64,000 bases of DNA from Fervidobacterium thailandense (GCF_001719065.1 NZ_LWAF01000010.1:1-64000); one strand, 5' to 3'; shown: positions 43,339 to 53,106, counted from the first letter of the stretch. Notes: a model not told the origin generated them from the letters alone. Translations and numbers: made by a program.

Positions 43339-44340
43339 TCAGAAAAATAGTTTTGCAAGTTGCTTCGCGTAGTAGTCAACGGGTCTAACGTTTAGCAACG
43401 TTTCACTGTACGGCACTTCTGTCACAACAAATCCCTTGATACCGACGGCATGATAGAACTTGCCCATCTTCACGAGTTCCACCGCTCGGGCACTCATCTG
43501 CGTTGCGATGATCCTGTCGAGGGCCGCTGGAGTACCTCCACGCTGAATGTATCCAAGGTTCGTGTATCTCCACTCCAGGTTGAGCTTCTTGCCGATGTAT
43601 ATTCCTATCACTTCGGCAGGATCGGTTTCGTAGGAACATTTGCACTCGTCGATTATTTCCTGTGGGAGTTGTACACCAGATTCAACGACAACGATTGAAA
43701 ACCTCTTTCCGGATTCGTATCTATGCTTTATAACCTTCAGAAGTTCCTCCGGTTCCAACACGTCAGAGCTTGTGACAACAAAATCCGCACCACCGGCCAG
43801 TCCACCAAAAGTTGCAAGCCAGCCACCTGGGGCACCCATCGTTTCGACAATCATCACTCTGTGATGTGATTCCGCTGTCGAGTGAATAATATCGAGCGCC
43901 TGGGTAACGTGCTCGAGTGCCGTGATGAATCCTATCGAGAAGTCCGTGAACGATAAATCATTGTCTATAGTTGCTGGGACGATGATGCTGGGTATACCGT
44001 ACCTTTGAAGGTTCAACGCCGCCCTGACGGCGTGTCTACCACCGAGCAAGATGAGCCCGGTGATACCGTATTGCGTGATCTTATTCTTCACAAGTACGAG
44101 ATCTTCATCTTTTTCAGGTATCTGCAACGAAGTACCGAGTATCGTACCGCCCTGGTGAAGGATTCCGGAAACGTTGTTCCTAACGAGTATGTCCACCTTG
44201 TCGTTTTTCAGTCCCTCAAACCCGTCACGGATTCCCATAACTTCGATCTCGCGCTCGATCGCGTTAACCACTATTGACCTTATCGCGGCGTTCAATCCAG
44301 GACAGTCGTTTCCAACGGAAAGGACACCTATTCTGCGCAT
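43339..44340 (-). CDS. phosphofructokinase homologue with altered nucleotide site
   Basis: Protein of 333 residues that aligns along its whole length with bacterial PfkA by eye. The fructose 6-phosphate and catalytic parts are kept: PATIDNDLSFTD (catalytic TIDND), ESHHRVMIVETMG, and LGYIQRGGTPAALDR. The ATP part is changed: the usual SGGDAPG loop reads SVGNDCPG, the GGDGS loop reads GGRHA (metal-binding Asp replaced by Arg), the Arg of GxxLGSAR is Leu, and the MGR of the beta-loop is MGA. It may use another phosphoryl donor, be regulatory, or be inactive. It lies 36 bases downstream of a pyrophosphatase gene and is probably cotranscribed. Start ATG follows AAAGGGGG. Confidence 0.82.
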   Translation of the reverse strand: MRRIGVLSVGNDCPGLNAAIRSIVVNAIEREIEVMGIRDGFEGLKNDKVDILVRNNVSGILHQGGTILGTSLQIPEKDEDLVLVKNKITQYGITGLILLGGRHAVRAALNLQRYGIPSIIVPATIDNDLSFTDFSIGFITALEHVTQALDIIHSTAESHHRVMIVETMGAPGGWLATFGGLAGGADFVVTSSDVLEPEELLKVIKHRYESGKRFSIVVVESGVQLPQEIIDECKCSYETDPAEVIGIYIGKKLNLEWRYTNLGYIQRGGTPAALDRIIATQMSARAVELVKMGKFYHAVGIKGFVVTEVPYSETLLNVRPVDYYAKQLAKLFF

Positions 44341-44376
44341 AGCTCTACCCCCTTTTCCTGAGGAAGACTCACTTTT

Positions 44377-46320
44377 TTATCTCCCCGCCAATTGGTAAAA
44401 CACTATCGCGGTGATGGCCATGAGCTTGATGAGGATGTTCAGCGACGGACCAGCCGTGTCTTTGAACGGATCACCCACGGTGTCCCCAACTACCGTGGCC
44501 TTGTGCGTGAACGAACCTTTGCCTCCAAGATGACCTTCCTCAACGTATTTCTTCGCGTTATCCCACGCACCTCCGGAGTTTGCCATGAATATTGCAAGCG
44601 CAACACCGGATACGGTTGAGCCAATGAGGAGCCCAGCCACAGCTTGGACACCAAGAAGTTTCATGAGCACGATGGGTGAAATTATCGCAAGTAACGCAGG
44701 AGCAACCATCCTCTTAAGCGCACCTTTGGTTGCGATACGGATACAGCTTTCGTAATCAGGTTCGGCCGTGCCCAGAAGTATACCCGGAATTTCGCGAATC
44801 TGCCTTCTAATTTCCTCCACCATATCGTTCGCCGCGTCACCGACAGCGTTCATCGTGAGAGCGGAAAAGTAAAAGGTGAGCATCGAGCCGATCAACGCAC
44901 CGATGAAGGTGCTTGGATCCCTTAACAGTACTTGCTCAACGTGTGCCGTTGCACCGAAGTTCGCAAAAAGTGCTATCGCGGTAAGTGCGGCTGATCCGAT
45001 AGCGAATCCCTTTCCCATCGCCGCGGTTGTGTTACCGAGTGCATCTAGTTTGTCGGTAATCTCTCGCACGTGTTTTTCAAGGCCGGCCATCTGCGCTATA
45101 CCACCGGCATTATCCGCTATCGGACCGTAAGCATCGACCGAAAGGTTCATCGCCAAAGTGGCAAGCATTCCCACACCGGCAATGGCAATACCATAGAGTT
45201 GGTTGATTTTGTAGGAGAGTAACGTACCAATTGCTATCAAAATCGTTATCATCGCCGTCGATTCCATCCCAAGCGCGGTACCGCTTATGATAACGTTCGC
45301 AGGTCCCATCGCGGCCGAATGAGCCAGCTTTTCGACCTTCCTACCGGACGTATACCATTCGGTTATCAGGCCTATCAACACACCCACGATGTTACCTATG
45401 AGAACCGTCCAAAAGAGCTTGAGGTCTTTCTCCACAAATGAGTACGCGAACGATAGTATCAAGAACACGACGCTTGAAACTACCGTTCCACTTCTCAACG
45501 CCACGGCTGGATCCGTGTTCAGTTTTGAAAGTACTTTGACAAATACGATTCCTATGATAGAAGCGAGCAAACCGAACGAGACTATGGAAAGTGTATTGAC
45601 AACACCGCGTTGACCAAGAAGTGCGTAACCCAACGCTATTCCGGAGAATATAGAACCAACGTAAGATTCGTAGAGGTCAGCACCCATACCGGCGACGTCT
45701 CCCACGTTGTCTCCAACGTTGTCCGCAATCACAGCTGGGTTCCGTGGATCATCCTCGGGTAGGTTCGCTTCCACCTTACCGACTATATCCGCACCGACAT
45801 CCGCCGCCTTCGTGTAGATACCTCCACCTACCCTCGCAAAGAGCGCAACGAAGGACGCACCAAGCGAGTAAAAACTAACAGCCTCCAAACCGAAAACGTT
45901 GTAAACAACGAAAAGTCCGAGCAATCCGAGCACAGAAACTGTAAGTCCCATTACCGCACCACCGGAGAACGCGATATCGAGGGCCTCACCGACACCTTTC
46001 ATCGCCCCCCATGCGGTGCGTGCGTTGGATTTCGTTGCGATTGTCATCCCAAAGAACCCCGAGAGGACGGAGAAAATGGAACCTATGAGAAAGGAAATGG
46101 CTGATTTGTAACCCGTTGTCAACAAAAACAGGAGCGCAAGTGCGAGTACTATCGGGAAGAAGACAACGTACTCTTGGAAAAGGAATGACCTTGCACCGCG
46201 CTGGATAATGTGCGAAAGCTTTTCCGTTTTCTCGTTCCCCGGACTCTTGTCCAAAACCGTAAGTGTGAGGTACAGCAGTGTGGCAAAACCTACAACCAGT
46301 GAAATTATCAGCAGCACCAA
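44377..46320 (-). CDS. hppA: membrane-bound K+-dependent pyrophosphatase (H+ or Na+ pump)
   Basis: About 647 residues from the TTG at 46320, which follows GGAGGTG at correct spacing; the frame is open further upstream. About sixteen membrane segments. The hallmark acidic motifs are DVGADIVGKVE and DNVGDNVGDVAGMGADLYES, and the C-terminal NSGGAWDNAKKY with KATVVGDTVGDPFKDTAGPSLN. The GNTTAA motif has alanine where K+-independent enzymes have lysine, so it belongs to the K+-dependent class; these pump Na+ or H+. Which ion cannot be decided safely by eye. It lies upstream of the phosphofructokinase. Confidence 0.95.
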   Translation of the reverse strand: MVLLIISLVVGFATLLYLTLTVLDKSPGNEKTEKLSHIIQRGARSFLFQEYVVFFPIVLALALLFLLTTGYKSAISFLIGSIFSVLSGFFGMTIATKSNARTAWGAMKGVGEALDIAFSGGAVMGLTVSVLGLLGLFVVYNVFGLEAVSFYSLGASFVALFARVGGGIYTKAADVGADIVGKVEANLPEDDPRNPAVIADNVGDNVGDVAGMGADLYESYVGSIFSGIALGYALLGQRGVVNTLSIVSFGLLASIIGIVFVKVLSKLNTDPAVALRSGTVVSSVVFLILSFAYSFVEKDLKLFWTVLIGNIVGVLIGLITEWYTSGRKVEKLAHSAAMGPANVIISGTALGMESTAMITILIAIGTLLSYKINQLYGIAIAGVGMLATLAMNLSVDAYGPIADNAGGIAQMAGLEKHVREITDKLDALGNTTAAMGKGFAIGSAALTAIALFANFGATAHVEQVLLRDPSTFIGALIGSMLTFYFSALTMNAVGDAANDMVEEIRRQIREIPGILLGTAEPDYESCIRIATKGALKRMVAPALLAIISPIVLMKLLGVQAVAGLLIGSTVSGVALAIFMANSGGAWDNAKKYVEEGHLGGKGSFTHKATVVGDTVGDPFKDTAGPSLNILIKLMAITAIVFYQLAGR

Positions 46321-46392
46321 GAGCCACACCTCCCGTCTCCAGCGTTGGTAATGTTTTGGATGAACGATGTGAAACGATGCAAGATATAACGA

Positions 46393-46441
46393 TAAAAAAC
46401 AGGACCCGCCAGCCAACTAAAACGCCAGGCGGTGTCCCATC
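46393..46441 (-). terminator. terminator after secF
   Basis: An imperfect stem (arms around GGACACCGCC and GGCGGGTCC) followed on the minus strand by TGTTTTTTATC. Confidence 0.6.
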
Positions 46442-46469
46442 TTAAATCCGCGACTAGTTACCGAATCAT

Positions 46470-47366
46470 TTAGATGGATTTAACCCATTTGATGACGACT
46501 GGTGAAGCGATAAAAATGGACGAATACGTTCCTACGACAACACCGATGGTCATGCCGAACGCAAAGGACTTGATGCTACCGGTTGCGAAGAGCAAAAGCA
46601 TCAGGACAACAAAAAACGTCGTCAACGAAGTGTTTATGGTTCTTACCAAGACCGAGTTAATACTATCATTCACAATCGAAGCCATATCCTTGCCTTTGAA
46701 CTTCTTTCCGAATTCCCTAATCCTGTCGAACACGATGATGGTATCGTTAACCGAATAACCAACAAGTGTTAGGAGAGCAGCGACGGCTGCGACGTTGAGT
46801 TCGATACCGAATATGGAGAAGAAGCCCAACGTTATGATCACATCATGAACAAGTGCGAGAATTGCACCAACGCCGAAGGCGAATTTGAACCTCAATGCCA
46901 CGTAGACGAGTATTCCCAGAAGTGTGAAGACTATCGCCTTCCAGGTCAAGCTCTTTATCTCATCCGCTGCTTCACCGCTGATTTCGTTGAAAGAAACCAC
47001 CTTGGCGTTCAGCACTTCTTCTATCTTCGAAGCAACCGCCGTTTTCTCGTCGGGTTGGTAGTTTCTGAGCCTTCCTTTCTCATCTCTTGGAGCAACGACT
47101 ATAGAATACGTGTGCTCATCCCCGGCACCAACGGCCTTCGTTTCGAGTATCCTTGCTTTCTCGAATTCCGGTGCGATGTCCTTAACCTTCGCCCTGATTT
47201 CGGATATAGACATCGCCTGATTCGTTTTGACGATTATTTCACTACCCCCGAGAAATTCTAATCCGAAGTTGAACCCCTTAACGAAGATGCTCACAATGGA
47301 AACCGCCATCAGGACAATGGAAACCGATATGAAGAAGTACCTTTTTCCGACAAAATCTATCTTCAT
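46470..47366 (-). CDS. secF: protein translocase subunit SecF
   Basis: Protein of 298 residues with six membrane segments. FNFGLEFLGGSEIIV is the conserved first-loop D1-type motif, and SVNDTIIVFDRIRE with the following TINTSLTT segment is the D4/D5 region. With SecD it uses the proton or sodium gradient to complete export through SecYEG. The ATG overlaps the secD stop (ATGA). Confidence 0.96.
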   Translation of the reverse strand: MKIDFVGKRYFFISVSIVLMAVSIVSIFVKGFNFGLEFLGGSEIIVKTNQAMSISEIRAKVKDIAPEFEKARILETKAVGAGDEHTYSIVVAPRDEKGRLRNYQPDEKTAVASKIEEVLNAKVVSFNEISGEAADEIKSLTWKAIVFTLLGILVYVALRFKFAFGVGAILALVHDVIITLGFFSIFGIELNVAAVAALLTLVGYSVNDTIIVFDRIREFGKKFKGKDMASIVNDSINSVLVRTINTSLTTFFVVLMLLLFATGSIKSFAFGMTIGVVVGTYSSIFIASPVVIKWVKSI

Positions 47367-48787
47367 CTCTGGGCACCCCCTGTTTTTCTAACCCGGATGA
47401 GATCGGAAACTGCATCGAGGATAACCTTGCTGAAGACCAGGTTCATGAACATCGCGGCGAAGATACCGACGATCGTCGTTACGGCAAAGCCCTTGATCGT
47501 TCCCGTGCCGAAGTAATAGAGGAACAGTGCCGCTATAATCGTAGTCAGGTTAGCGTCGAAGAGCGTCCAGAACGACTTTGAGAACGCTACCTCGATTGCC
47601 GCTTTCGTGGTCTTACCCGTTCTAATTTCCTCCTTGATTCGTTCGTAAATGATTATGTTACCATCCACGAGCGTACCAATCGTGAAAATGATACCGGCAA
47701 TTCCAGGGAGTGTGAGGATCGTACCTGTTCCGGACAAGTAACCGAAGATAACCGCGAGTGCGTAGAAGATTCCGATAACTGCGACGATTCCCATGATTCC
47801 GTAGAAGAGGATCATGTACACCATGACAGCGATAGCACCTATGATTCCAGCCCTGAGTGATTGTTCGAGCACGTCTTTTCCAAGTAAGGGAGAGATGAGT
47901 ATGGCACTAACTTTTTCAAGTCTTGCCGGCAACGCACCGCTTCGGAGAATTGCAGCCAATTCTCGCGCCTGCTCGAACGTGAAATTGCCCCTTATTTGTC
48001 CACGCCCATCTTCGATGGGGCTCACTACGTATCCAACGAACTGAACTTTGTCGTCCAGAACAATTGCCAGCCGCTTCCGCGCCGCTATCTGCGCTTGAGT
48101 TGGGTTATTGAGAAGTTGTTCCGGAACATAAAGCTCTTTTGTTATGTTCTTGAAGACCTCGACAAATTCACGGTCGAGGGTGAACGAAACTACATAATTC
48201 GCCACACCCTTCCTATCAATTTCAGGGATGGCCTGGGCAATCCTCGGACCAACAAGAACAAGGTCCTTTCTGTTGTTGATCTCCTTCTTTATGAGGTACC
48301 ATTTCTTTCCATCTTTATCTTGATACCATTGTCCGCCTTCCCTGAGAGCCAGGTTAATATCGTCGGATTTATCAAGTGGATTGTAATCCCTTTCGTCGAT
48401 CGCTTGACCGAACCAGAGCAAACCGGTTGAACCAACGAGCTTTTCAGCAGCGGCTGTATCGGTGGCTTCAGGTATTTCCACAACAATGAAAGACTTGTCC
48501 TCCCTGAAGCTCTTCCTCACAACTGCTTCCGTGTATCCTGCCGAGTCCAACCTGTTCCTCAAAACGGTCCACACATCGTCCACGACCGCACTCGGGTTTT
48601 CAGCCGACTTGTCGATCTCCACACGGTACTCCAAGCGTACTCCACCGCTGAGGTCCAAACCGAATTTGATCCTGCTGAAGAGCTTCGCTAAACCCTTCAT
48701 CGGTTTTCCGCCTGGTAACAGCATCGCAACGACTGCTGCAACCAAGAGAGCTAAGGAGACTACGAGTCTTACCCTATCGCCGCGCAT
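47363..48787 (-). CDS. secD: protein translocase subunit SecD
   Basis: Protein of 474 residues, shorter than the proteobacterial form because the periplasmic P1 domain is reduced. FGLDLSGGVRLEYRVE is the D1 motif; the C-terminal six-helix region has GTLVDGNIIIYERIKEE and DANLTTIIAALFL. The start at 48787 follows GAGGAGGG. Confidence 0.96.
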   Translation of the reverse strand: MRGDRVRLVVSLALLVAAVVAMLLPGGKPMKGLAKLFSRIKFGLDLSGGVRLEYRVEIDKSAENPSAVVDDVWTVLRNRLDSAGYTEAVVRKSFREDKSFIVVEIPEATDTAAAEKLVGSTGLLWFGQAIDERDYNPLDKSDDINLALREGGQWYQDKDGKKWYLIKKEINNRKDLVLVGPRIAQAIPEIDRKGVANYVVSFTLDREFVEVFKNITKELYVPEQLLNNPTQAQIAARKRLAIVLDDKVQFVGYVVSPIEDGRGQIRGNFTFEQARELAAILRSGALPARLEKVSAILISPLLGKDVLEQSLRAGIIGAIAVMVYMILFYGIMGIVAVIGIFYALAVIFGYLSGTGTILTLPGIAGIIFTIGTLVDGNIIIYERIKEEIRTGKTTKAAIEVAFSKSFWTLFDANLTTIIAALFLYYFGTGTIKGFAVTTIVGIFAAMFMNLVFSKVILDAVSDLIRVRKTGGAQR

Positions 48788-48823
48788 TCACAAAACCCTC
48801 CTCTAAAGAACAAATTTTAATAT

Positions 48824-49189
48824 TTACTGCGAAGAAGTGTTGTCTTCCTCTTTCGATTCTTCCTTTTCGCGGACAACCTTCGCAATGTACGCCTTGTGTA
48901 CCTCGAGCTCCGTAGCGTTCGAGCTTTTGATCTTTATTGTGTCCTTCTTGATATCGATGATTTTACCCACGATCCCACCGGTCGTTATGATCACGTCACC
49001 TTTTTTCAGACTTTCGATCATCTGTTTGTACTCTTTTTCCCGCCTTCGCTGGGGAAGTATGACCAGGAAGTACATCATCGCAAAGAATATGAGCAACATT
49101 ATGAGCAGCTGCATCATCGCACCCGCTCCACTCGTAGCTGCCGTACCTTGCGCACCAGAATCGGGAACTCCCGCGTAAATAAACCTCAT
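48824..49189 (-). CDS. yajC: preprotein translocase accessory subunit YajC
   Basis: Protein of 121 residues with one membrane helix (LLIMLLIFFAMMYFLVILP) followed by QRRREKEYKQMIESLKKGDVIITTGGIVGKI, the YajC signature. It associates with SecDF, encoded immediately downstream. The acidic C-terminus is variable. Start ATG follows GGAGGTGTAGAC. Confidence 0.95.
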   Translation of the reverse strand: MRFIYAGVPDSGAQGTAATSGAGAMMQLLIMLLIFFAMMYFLVILPQRRREKEYKQMIESLKKGDVIITTGGIVGKIIDIKKDTIKIKSSNATELEVHKAYIAKVVREKEESKEEDNTSSQ

Positions 49190-49223
49190 GTCTACACCTC
49201 CAGTCTTTAAATTAAAAGCAACG

Positions 49224-50048
49224 TTATTTTCCCAGTATTCTCCTCTCAGCCGCCCTCACCACATGTTCCATGAGCACAACGGTGGTGACTTTCCCCACAC
49301 CACCTGGTACAGGTGTCAGGTCGCACACCTCAGCAACGGATGGGTCGACATCGCCAACAATCTCGTTCTCCTCGACATTTATTCCTACGTCGACGACCAA
49401 CGCCCCCGGTTTGAAGTAGTCTTTCGTCAAATGCTTGGCCCTCCCGATCGCCACCACGACGATATCCGCTTCCCTCGTGATCGAAGGTATGTCCGGTGTT
49501 CTCGAGTGACAGATCGTAACCGTAGCGTCCACACCCTTCTGAGTAAGTAACATTGCCACAGGCTTTCCAACTGTCACACTCCGACCAACGACAACAACAC
49601 GCTTCCCAGCGGGATTCGTGAAGTATTTGATAATCCTAACCACCGCCTCCGCTGTGCACGGTGCGAACGCAAACGCGTCGTAAAGGATGCTACCGAGACT
49701 GTGTGGATTACGTCCCTCGACATCCTTTTCCGGTGAAACCAGCGACGCAACTTCGAATTCCGAAACACCACTTGGTAGTGGATGGGTAAGTAGTATCCCG
49801 TCGACGCTGACGTCAGTTGATAGCTTTGGAAGGATCTGCTTAAGTTCCGTGGCCTTAGGAACTTCGAAAACTGCGTACTCTATCCCGAGCCTCTTGGCCA
49901 TCTTCTCCTGGCTCTTTAGATAGCTCTGGGTGGATGGATCCGGTTGACACGTTACCACCGCCAGTTTTGGAGGCCTCGGTAAATTCGAAACACGTGCTTT
50001 CACATCCTCAACAATCGATGCGTACAGTGGCTCGATGCTCACAAACAT
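49224..50048 (-). CDS. folD: bifunctional methylenetetrahydrofolate dehydrogenase/cyclohydrolase
   Basis: About 274 residues from the ATG at 50048 (GGGAGGAAAA upstream). PDPSTQSYLKSQEKMAKRLGI, GILLTHPLP, SPEKDVEGRNPHSLG, and VVGRSVTVGKPVAMLL are the FolD motifs, followed by PVPGGVGKVTTVVLMEH. It interconverts 5,10-methylene- and 10-formyl-tetrahydrofolate. This pool links to ThyX, two genes upstream, which uses methylene-tetrahydrofolate. The lysine in SYLKSQ is the cyclohydrolase catalytic lysine; the usual Y-x-x-x-K is intact. Confidence 0.95.
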   Translation of the reverse strand: MFVSIEPLYASIVEDVKARVSNLPRPPKLAVVTCQPDPSTQSYLKSQEKMAKRLGIEYAVFEVPKATELKQILPKLSTDVSVDGILLTHPLPSGVSEFEVASLVSPEKDVEGRNPHSLGSILYDAFAFAPCTAEAVVRIIKYFTNPAGKRVVVVGRSVTVGKPVAMLLTQKGVDATVTICHSRTPDIPSITREADIVVVAIGRAKHLTKDYFKPGALVVDVGINVEENEIVGDVDPSVAEVCDLTPVPGGVGKVTTVVLMEHVVRAAERRILGK

Positions 50049-50090
50049 ATTTTTTCCTCCCAATGTGCTTCTGTTTTGTCCGCATACCTT

Positions 50091-50450
50091 TTAACCTTGA
50101 AAGACGGGCTTCAGGCCAGCCTTGTAAAGTAGGCCACAGACCTCGTACATGCCCTTTTTAGTAACGCATAAAACAACACCCGAAAGCTCGGCTGCGGTCT
50201 TCGTTTCGGGCATTATGTCCCTGTTCCTCACGATGAGTACTACGGGAATTCCCACAACGCCAGCTGTTCTGACACATTGGGGTGTGGCAAGTCCTGTTAC
50301 AAGCAAAGAACCTGGCTCCGAAAGAGCCAAGACGTCGCTCATCAAGTCCGAGGCTGCAACCTTCTCTATCTCTATGTCACCAACGTCGTCCCTGTTGGCT
50401 CCGACCACGATTTCTCCTTCAACTAACTTGAGCACTTCAGCCAATTTCAC
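50091..50450 (-). CDS. DRTGG-like domain protein
   Basis: Protein of 119 residues. The pattern [31 protein letters not shown] and [28 protein letters not shown] resembles the DRTGG fold, which occurs as a stand-alone ligand-binding module and next to CBS domains and phosphotransacetylases. In this protein the DRTGG sequence itself is not kept. Function is not known; in related bacteria such genes occur beside hydrogenase and sensor kinases. The GTG start at 50450 overlaps the thyX stop (GTGA). Confidence 0.7.
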   Translation of the reverse strand: MKLAEVLKLVEGEIVVGANRDDVGDIEIEKVAASDLMSDVLALSEPGSLLVTGLATPQCVRTAGVVGIPVVLIVRNRDIMPETKTAAELSGVVLCVTKKGMYEVCGLLYKAGLKPVFQG

Positions 50451-51190
50451 AGGAGATCACCTCTGTAGTTGAATCTCACAAATGCCTCGTAAGTCCACGG
50501 ACATCTTTCCTTAAAAAACTCCGCGATGGCAAGAGCATAGCGCTGTATCTCCCACTGCGCGTGGGAGTCCGCCCTTAAATTTAAAAAGTTCATCAAACTG
50601 CGCGCGTTCACGGTCCAGTAGAATTGCGTGTACGTGGACAAAGGTAACACTATCCTGGCAAGCTCGCGGGCAACGCCGAGCTCGAGTAATTCTTTGTATA
50701 TCCTGTAGAGGTTATCGAACGTCTCCGTCACTCGTTCCCTAACGAGGTTAAGTAGTTGTTCATCTTGTACCTCGACCGCTTTCTGTCGATTTTCAGGTAC
50801 GTTCACCCTAACGTTTTCTGGTATGTAGAATTCCTCCTCCTTTATTTCCGTGTACCTCTGACTTATCTCGTTGAAAGAACCTATGCGGTGTCTGAACCAC
50901 TGCCTGGCAACAAAAATGGGTGCCTTAACGTGGAAGGTAAAGACGATGTGTTCGAAAGGAGTCTCATGCTTGTGCTCCATCAGATACATTATCAAGGCCT
51001 TATCGCGCTCTGGAGTCTTCAATCCCTGACCATAAGAAACGCGCGCGGCCCGAACGGCCGTGTAATCATCCCCCATGACATCCACCAGTCTTACAAACCC
51101 TTTGTCGAGAACTTTAATTTCCTTAACTCCCTCGTCGACTCGCGTCACGTGATTTGCGTCTTTTTTCAGTCCTGCGTTTTGTGTTTCCAA
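50447..51190 (-). CDS. thyX: flavin-dependent thymidylate synthase ThyX
   Basis: Protein of 247 residues from a TTG at 51190 that follows GGAGGTGG. The ThyX signature [14 protein letters not shown] (RHRx7S) is present, with [26 protein letters not shown] before it and [22 protein letters not shown] near the C-terminus. It methylates dUMP using methylene-tetrahydrofolate and FADH2. The first 25 residues extend beyond the usual start and lie over the end of rnhB (68-base overlap). No good internal start codon exists. Confidence 0.95.
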   Translation of the reverse strand: METQNAGLKKDANHVTRVDEGVKEIKVLDKGFVRLVDVMGDDYTAVRAARVSYGQGLKTPERDKALIMYLMEHKHETPFEHIVFTFHVKAPIFVARQWFRHRIGSFNEISQRYTEIKEEEFYIPENVRVNVPENRQKAVEVQDEQLLNLVRERVTETFDNLYRIYKELLELGVARELARIVLPLSTYTQFYWTVNARSLMNFLNLRADSHAQWEIQRYALAIAEFFKERCPWTYEAFVRFNYRGDLL

Positions 51191-51854
51191 AGAGGTCCAC
51201 CTCCAAGAGTGCGACTAATTTGTTGTACCTACTGAGGGATATATCCCCCATCTCGAGCCACCCGTTCAGCTTCTCCAACGTGAGCAACCGGAGGACTGGT
51301 TCGAAAATTAGCCTGTGAAACGGTGTCGGACCGTACTTTTCAAGTGCTTCTATGTGTTCTTTCGTGGGATAGCCTTTATGTTGTCGCAAGCCGTATTGTG
51401 GGAATTTTTCGTGAAACTCGTACATTAACCTGTCCCTGTAAACTTTCGCAACAATTGAAGCTGCGGCCACTTGGTATATCTTTGCATCGCCTTTGACCAC
51501 ACACGTGGCTGGGTAATTCAACTTTAGATGTTTTCCATCTACCAGAACTTTACCAATTTGCACCTTTTCGGCCAACGAATCCAGCGCACGGTTCATCGCC
51601 AGTTCCGTAGCGTGGAATATGTTAAGTAAGTCCACCTCTTCCGGAGTCGCGATACCAATGCCACAGATTGCCCTTGATACGATTATTTCGTACAACTCCT
51701 CGCGTTTCTCCTCGTCAAGCACCTTACTATCACTAATACCCTCGATCACTTCCCCCTCCGGGAAATAAACCGCCGCGGCCACCACGGGACCAAACAAAGG
51801 TCCCCTTCCAGCCTCATCAACGCCTACGATCGAAAAATCGATCATCTCAAACAT
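51123..51854 (-). CDS. rnhB: ribonuclease HII
   Basis: About 243 residues; ATG at 51854 is chosen for a GGTGG nine bases upstream. [19 protein letters not shown] carries the first Asp-Glu of the active site, VDGKHL the second Asp, and [24 protein letters not shown] the rest with the GRG-like substrate motif. It removes RNA from RNA-DNA hybrids and single ribonucleotides from DNA. The C-terminal 45 residues (basic, [18 protein letters not shown]) form an extension that overlaps thyX. Confidence 0.95.
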   Translation of the reverse strand: MFEMIDFSIVGVDEAGRGPLFGPVVAAAVYFPEGEVIEGISDSKVLDEEKREELYEIIVSRAICGIGIATPEEVDLLNIFHATELAMNRALDSLAEKVQIGKVLVDGKHLKLNYPATCVVKGDAKIYQVAAASIVAKVYRDRLMYEFHEKFPQYGLRQHKGYPTKEHIEALEKYGPTPFHRLIFEPVLRLLTLEKLNGWLEMGDISLSRYNKLVALLEVDLFGNTKRRTEKRRKSRDASRRGS

Positions 51855-51903
51855 TCGCCGCAACCACCATCTTTACCTTCTCGTCGATTTTTCCAAAAAC
51901 ACT

Positions 51904-52419
51904 CTACTGTCTGATCGTCTTGTAGATGTTGTTCACATCTTGTACGAAACGTTCCACATTATCGCCGTTGACTATGATCAACCAATTATCCTTATACCAA
52001 GCGTACAGGTCGCTTTTTTCGAGTCGAACCGTGAAGACACCGTAGTTTCCCATACTTATCTTAAAATACTTGAGTCGGAAAGGATTACCGTATTTTTTCG
52101 TCAGCGCGCCCCACCTTTCTTTTGCTTCCTCTTCCGATTCGTACTTGAAAACCAGGAGTATTCCATCAACGTCGGCGAAGGTTGCGTAACGTCCTTGCCC
52201 AAGCTCGATGCCACCGAAACCCTCGACGTGCCCCGAGTCTAATAGGTAGTATTTACCTGCCAAAACGTTAATAGCCGCATCCAGAGAGTAACTGGAAGGT
52301 GGCACCTCGGGAAAGAACGGAACCGCGCAGCCAGTCAGACTCAGAATCGCCAGTACCGAAAAGATTAACATCAAACCTCTTAAATTTCCCTGTACACTCC
52401 TTCGATAAGTTGCGTGCAC
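51904..52419 (-). CDS. putative lipoprotein of unknown function
   Basis: Protein of 171 residues from a GTG after GGAGGGATTG. A basic n-region and hydrophobic stretch (LMLIFSVLAILSLTGC) end in the lipobox LTGC, so it should be lipid-anchored outside the cytoplasmic membrane. The mature part has a two-layer pattern (KYYLLDSGHVEGFGG, TFADVDGILLVFKYESEEEAKERW, KYFKISMGNYGVFTVR, WLIIVNG) but I do not recognise the family. An ATG at 52371 is an alternative start but would remove the positive charges of the signal. Confidence 0.7.
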   Translation of the reverse strand: MHATYRRSVQGNLRGLMLIFSVLAILSLTGCAVPFFPEVPPSSYSLDAAINVLAGKYYLLDSGHVEGFGGIELGQGRYATFADVDGILLVFKYESEEEAKERWGALTKKYGNPFRLKYFKISMGNYGVFTVRLEKSDLYAWYKDNWLIIVNGDNVERFVQDVNNIYKTIRQ

Positions 52420-52458
52420 TGCCCAATCCCTCCACGCATCTGGACCTTAGACTGCCTC

Positions 52459-53106
52459 TCAGTAACTCAGTTTCAACAATAGAACCTCGAGAATGTCCGA
52501 AGCGTCCTCCGTTCGATCGACAATATCACCTATGTTGATTACCAACTCTTTGAGCTGCAATTTCTCCGCGAGTGGTAAATCCATCTTGAAGATTTCCTCG
52601 AGCAATTGGTTTTCCACCAAATCTTCCTCATGTTCGTACCGCTCAACTTCGAGCACGTAGTGGTGAACCTCGTCGATGTTCTCAAAGAGCAGTTCCACCG
52701 ATTTTGAAAACGCAACCGAAGCTTCAATCGCGCACTCGATTTGCGAAATTATTCCCGTTCTGAACTGAACGGGAATCTTAGGTTTTTGAAACCTAACGAT
52801 CTTACTCACCGACTCGCACTTGTTGACCACTTTGTCGATCGACTCGGTTAGTGAATGAATCACTTCCCTTATGTCGGGCAGGAACAGTCCTTTGTATATC
52901 TCGGATATTATCCCCCGCCTCAACTCATCGGCCGAGCGCTCGACTTCCTTGATCCGGTCAAATAAACTTTCAAACTCCCCGCAGTTACCGTCGAAGTAAC
53001 AATCAAAAAACTCCCTCAACGTCTGGGGAGCCTCTATGGATTTTTTTGTCAACGCGACAAGGTTTTTGATTACCTCCCGTTCCCTTTTCGCGAATGTGAA
53101 AGGCAT
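52459..53106 (-). CDS. DUF47/PhoU-like protein
   Basis: Protein of 215 residues, all helical, of the DUF47 family distantly related to PhoU. Typical segments are EFFDCYFDGNCGEFESLFDRIKEVERSADELRR and ELVINIGDIVDRTEDASDILE. Members usually sit beside a Pit-type phosphate transporter and are thought to regulate it, but none is encoded here. It has its own extended -10 promoter. Confidence 0.9.
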   Translation of the reverse strand: MPFTFAKREREVIKNLVALTKKSIEAPQTLREFFDCYFDGNCGEFESLFDRIKEVERSADELRRGIISEIYKGLFLPDIREVIHSLTESIDKVVNKCESVSKIVRFQKPKIPVQFRTGIISQIECAIEASVAFSKSVELLFENIDEVHHYVLEVERYEHEEDLVENQLLEEIFKMDLPLAEKLQLKELVINIGDIVDRTEDASDILEVLLLKLSY

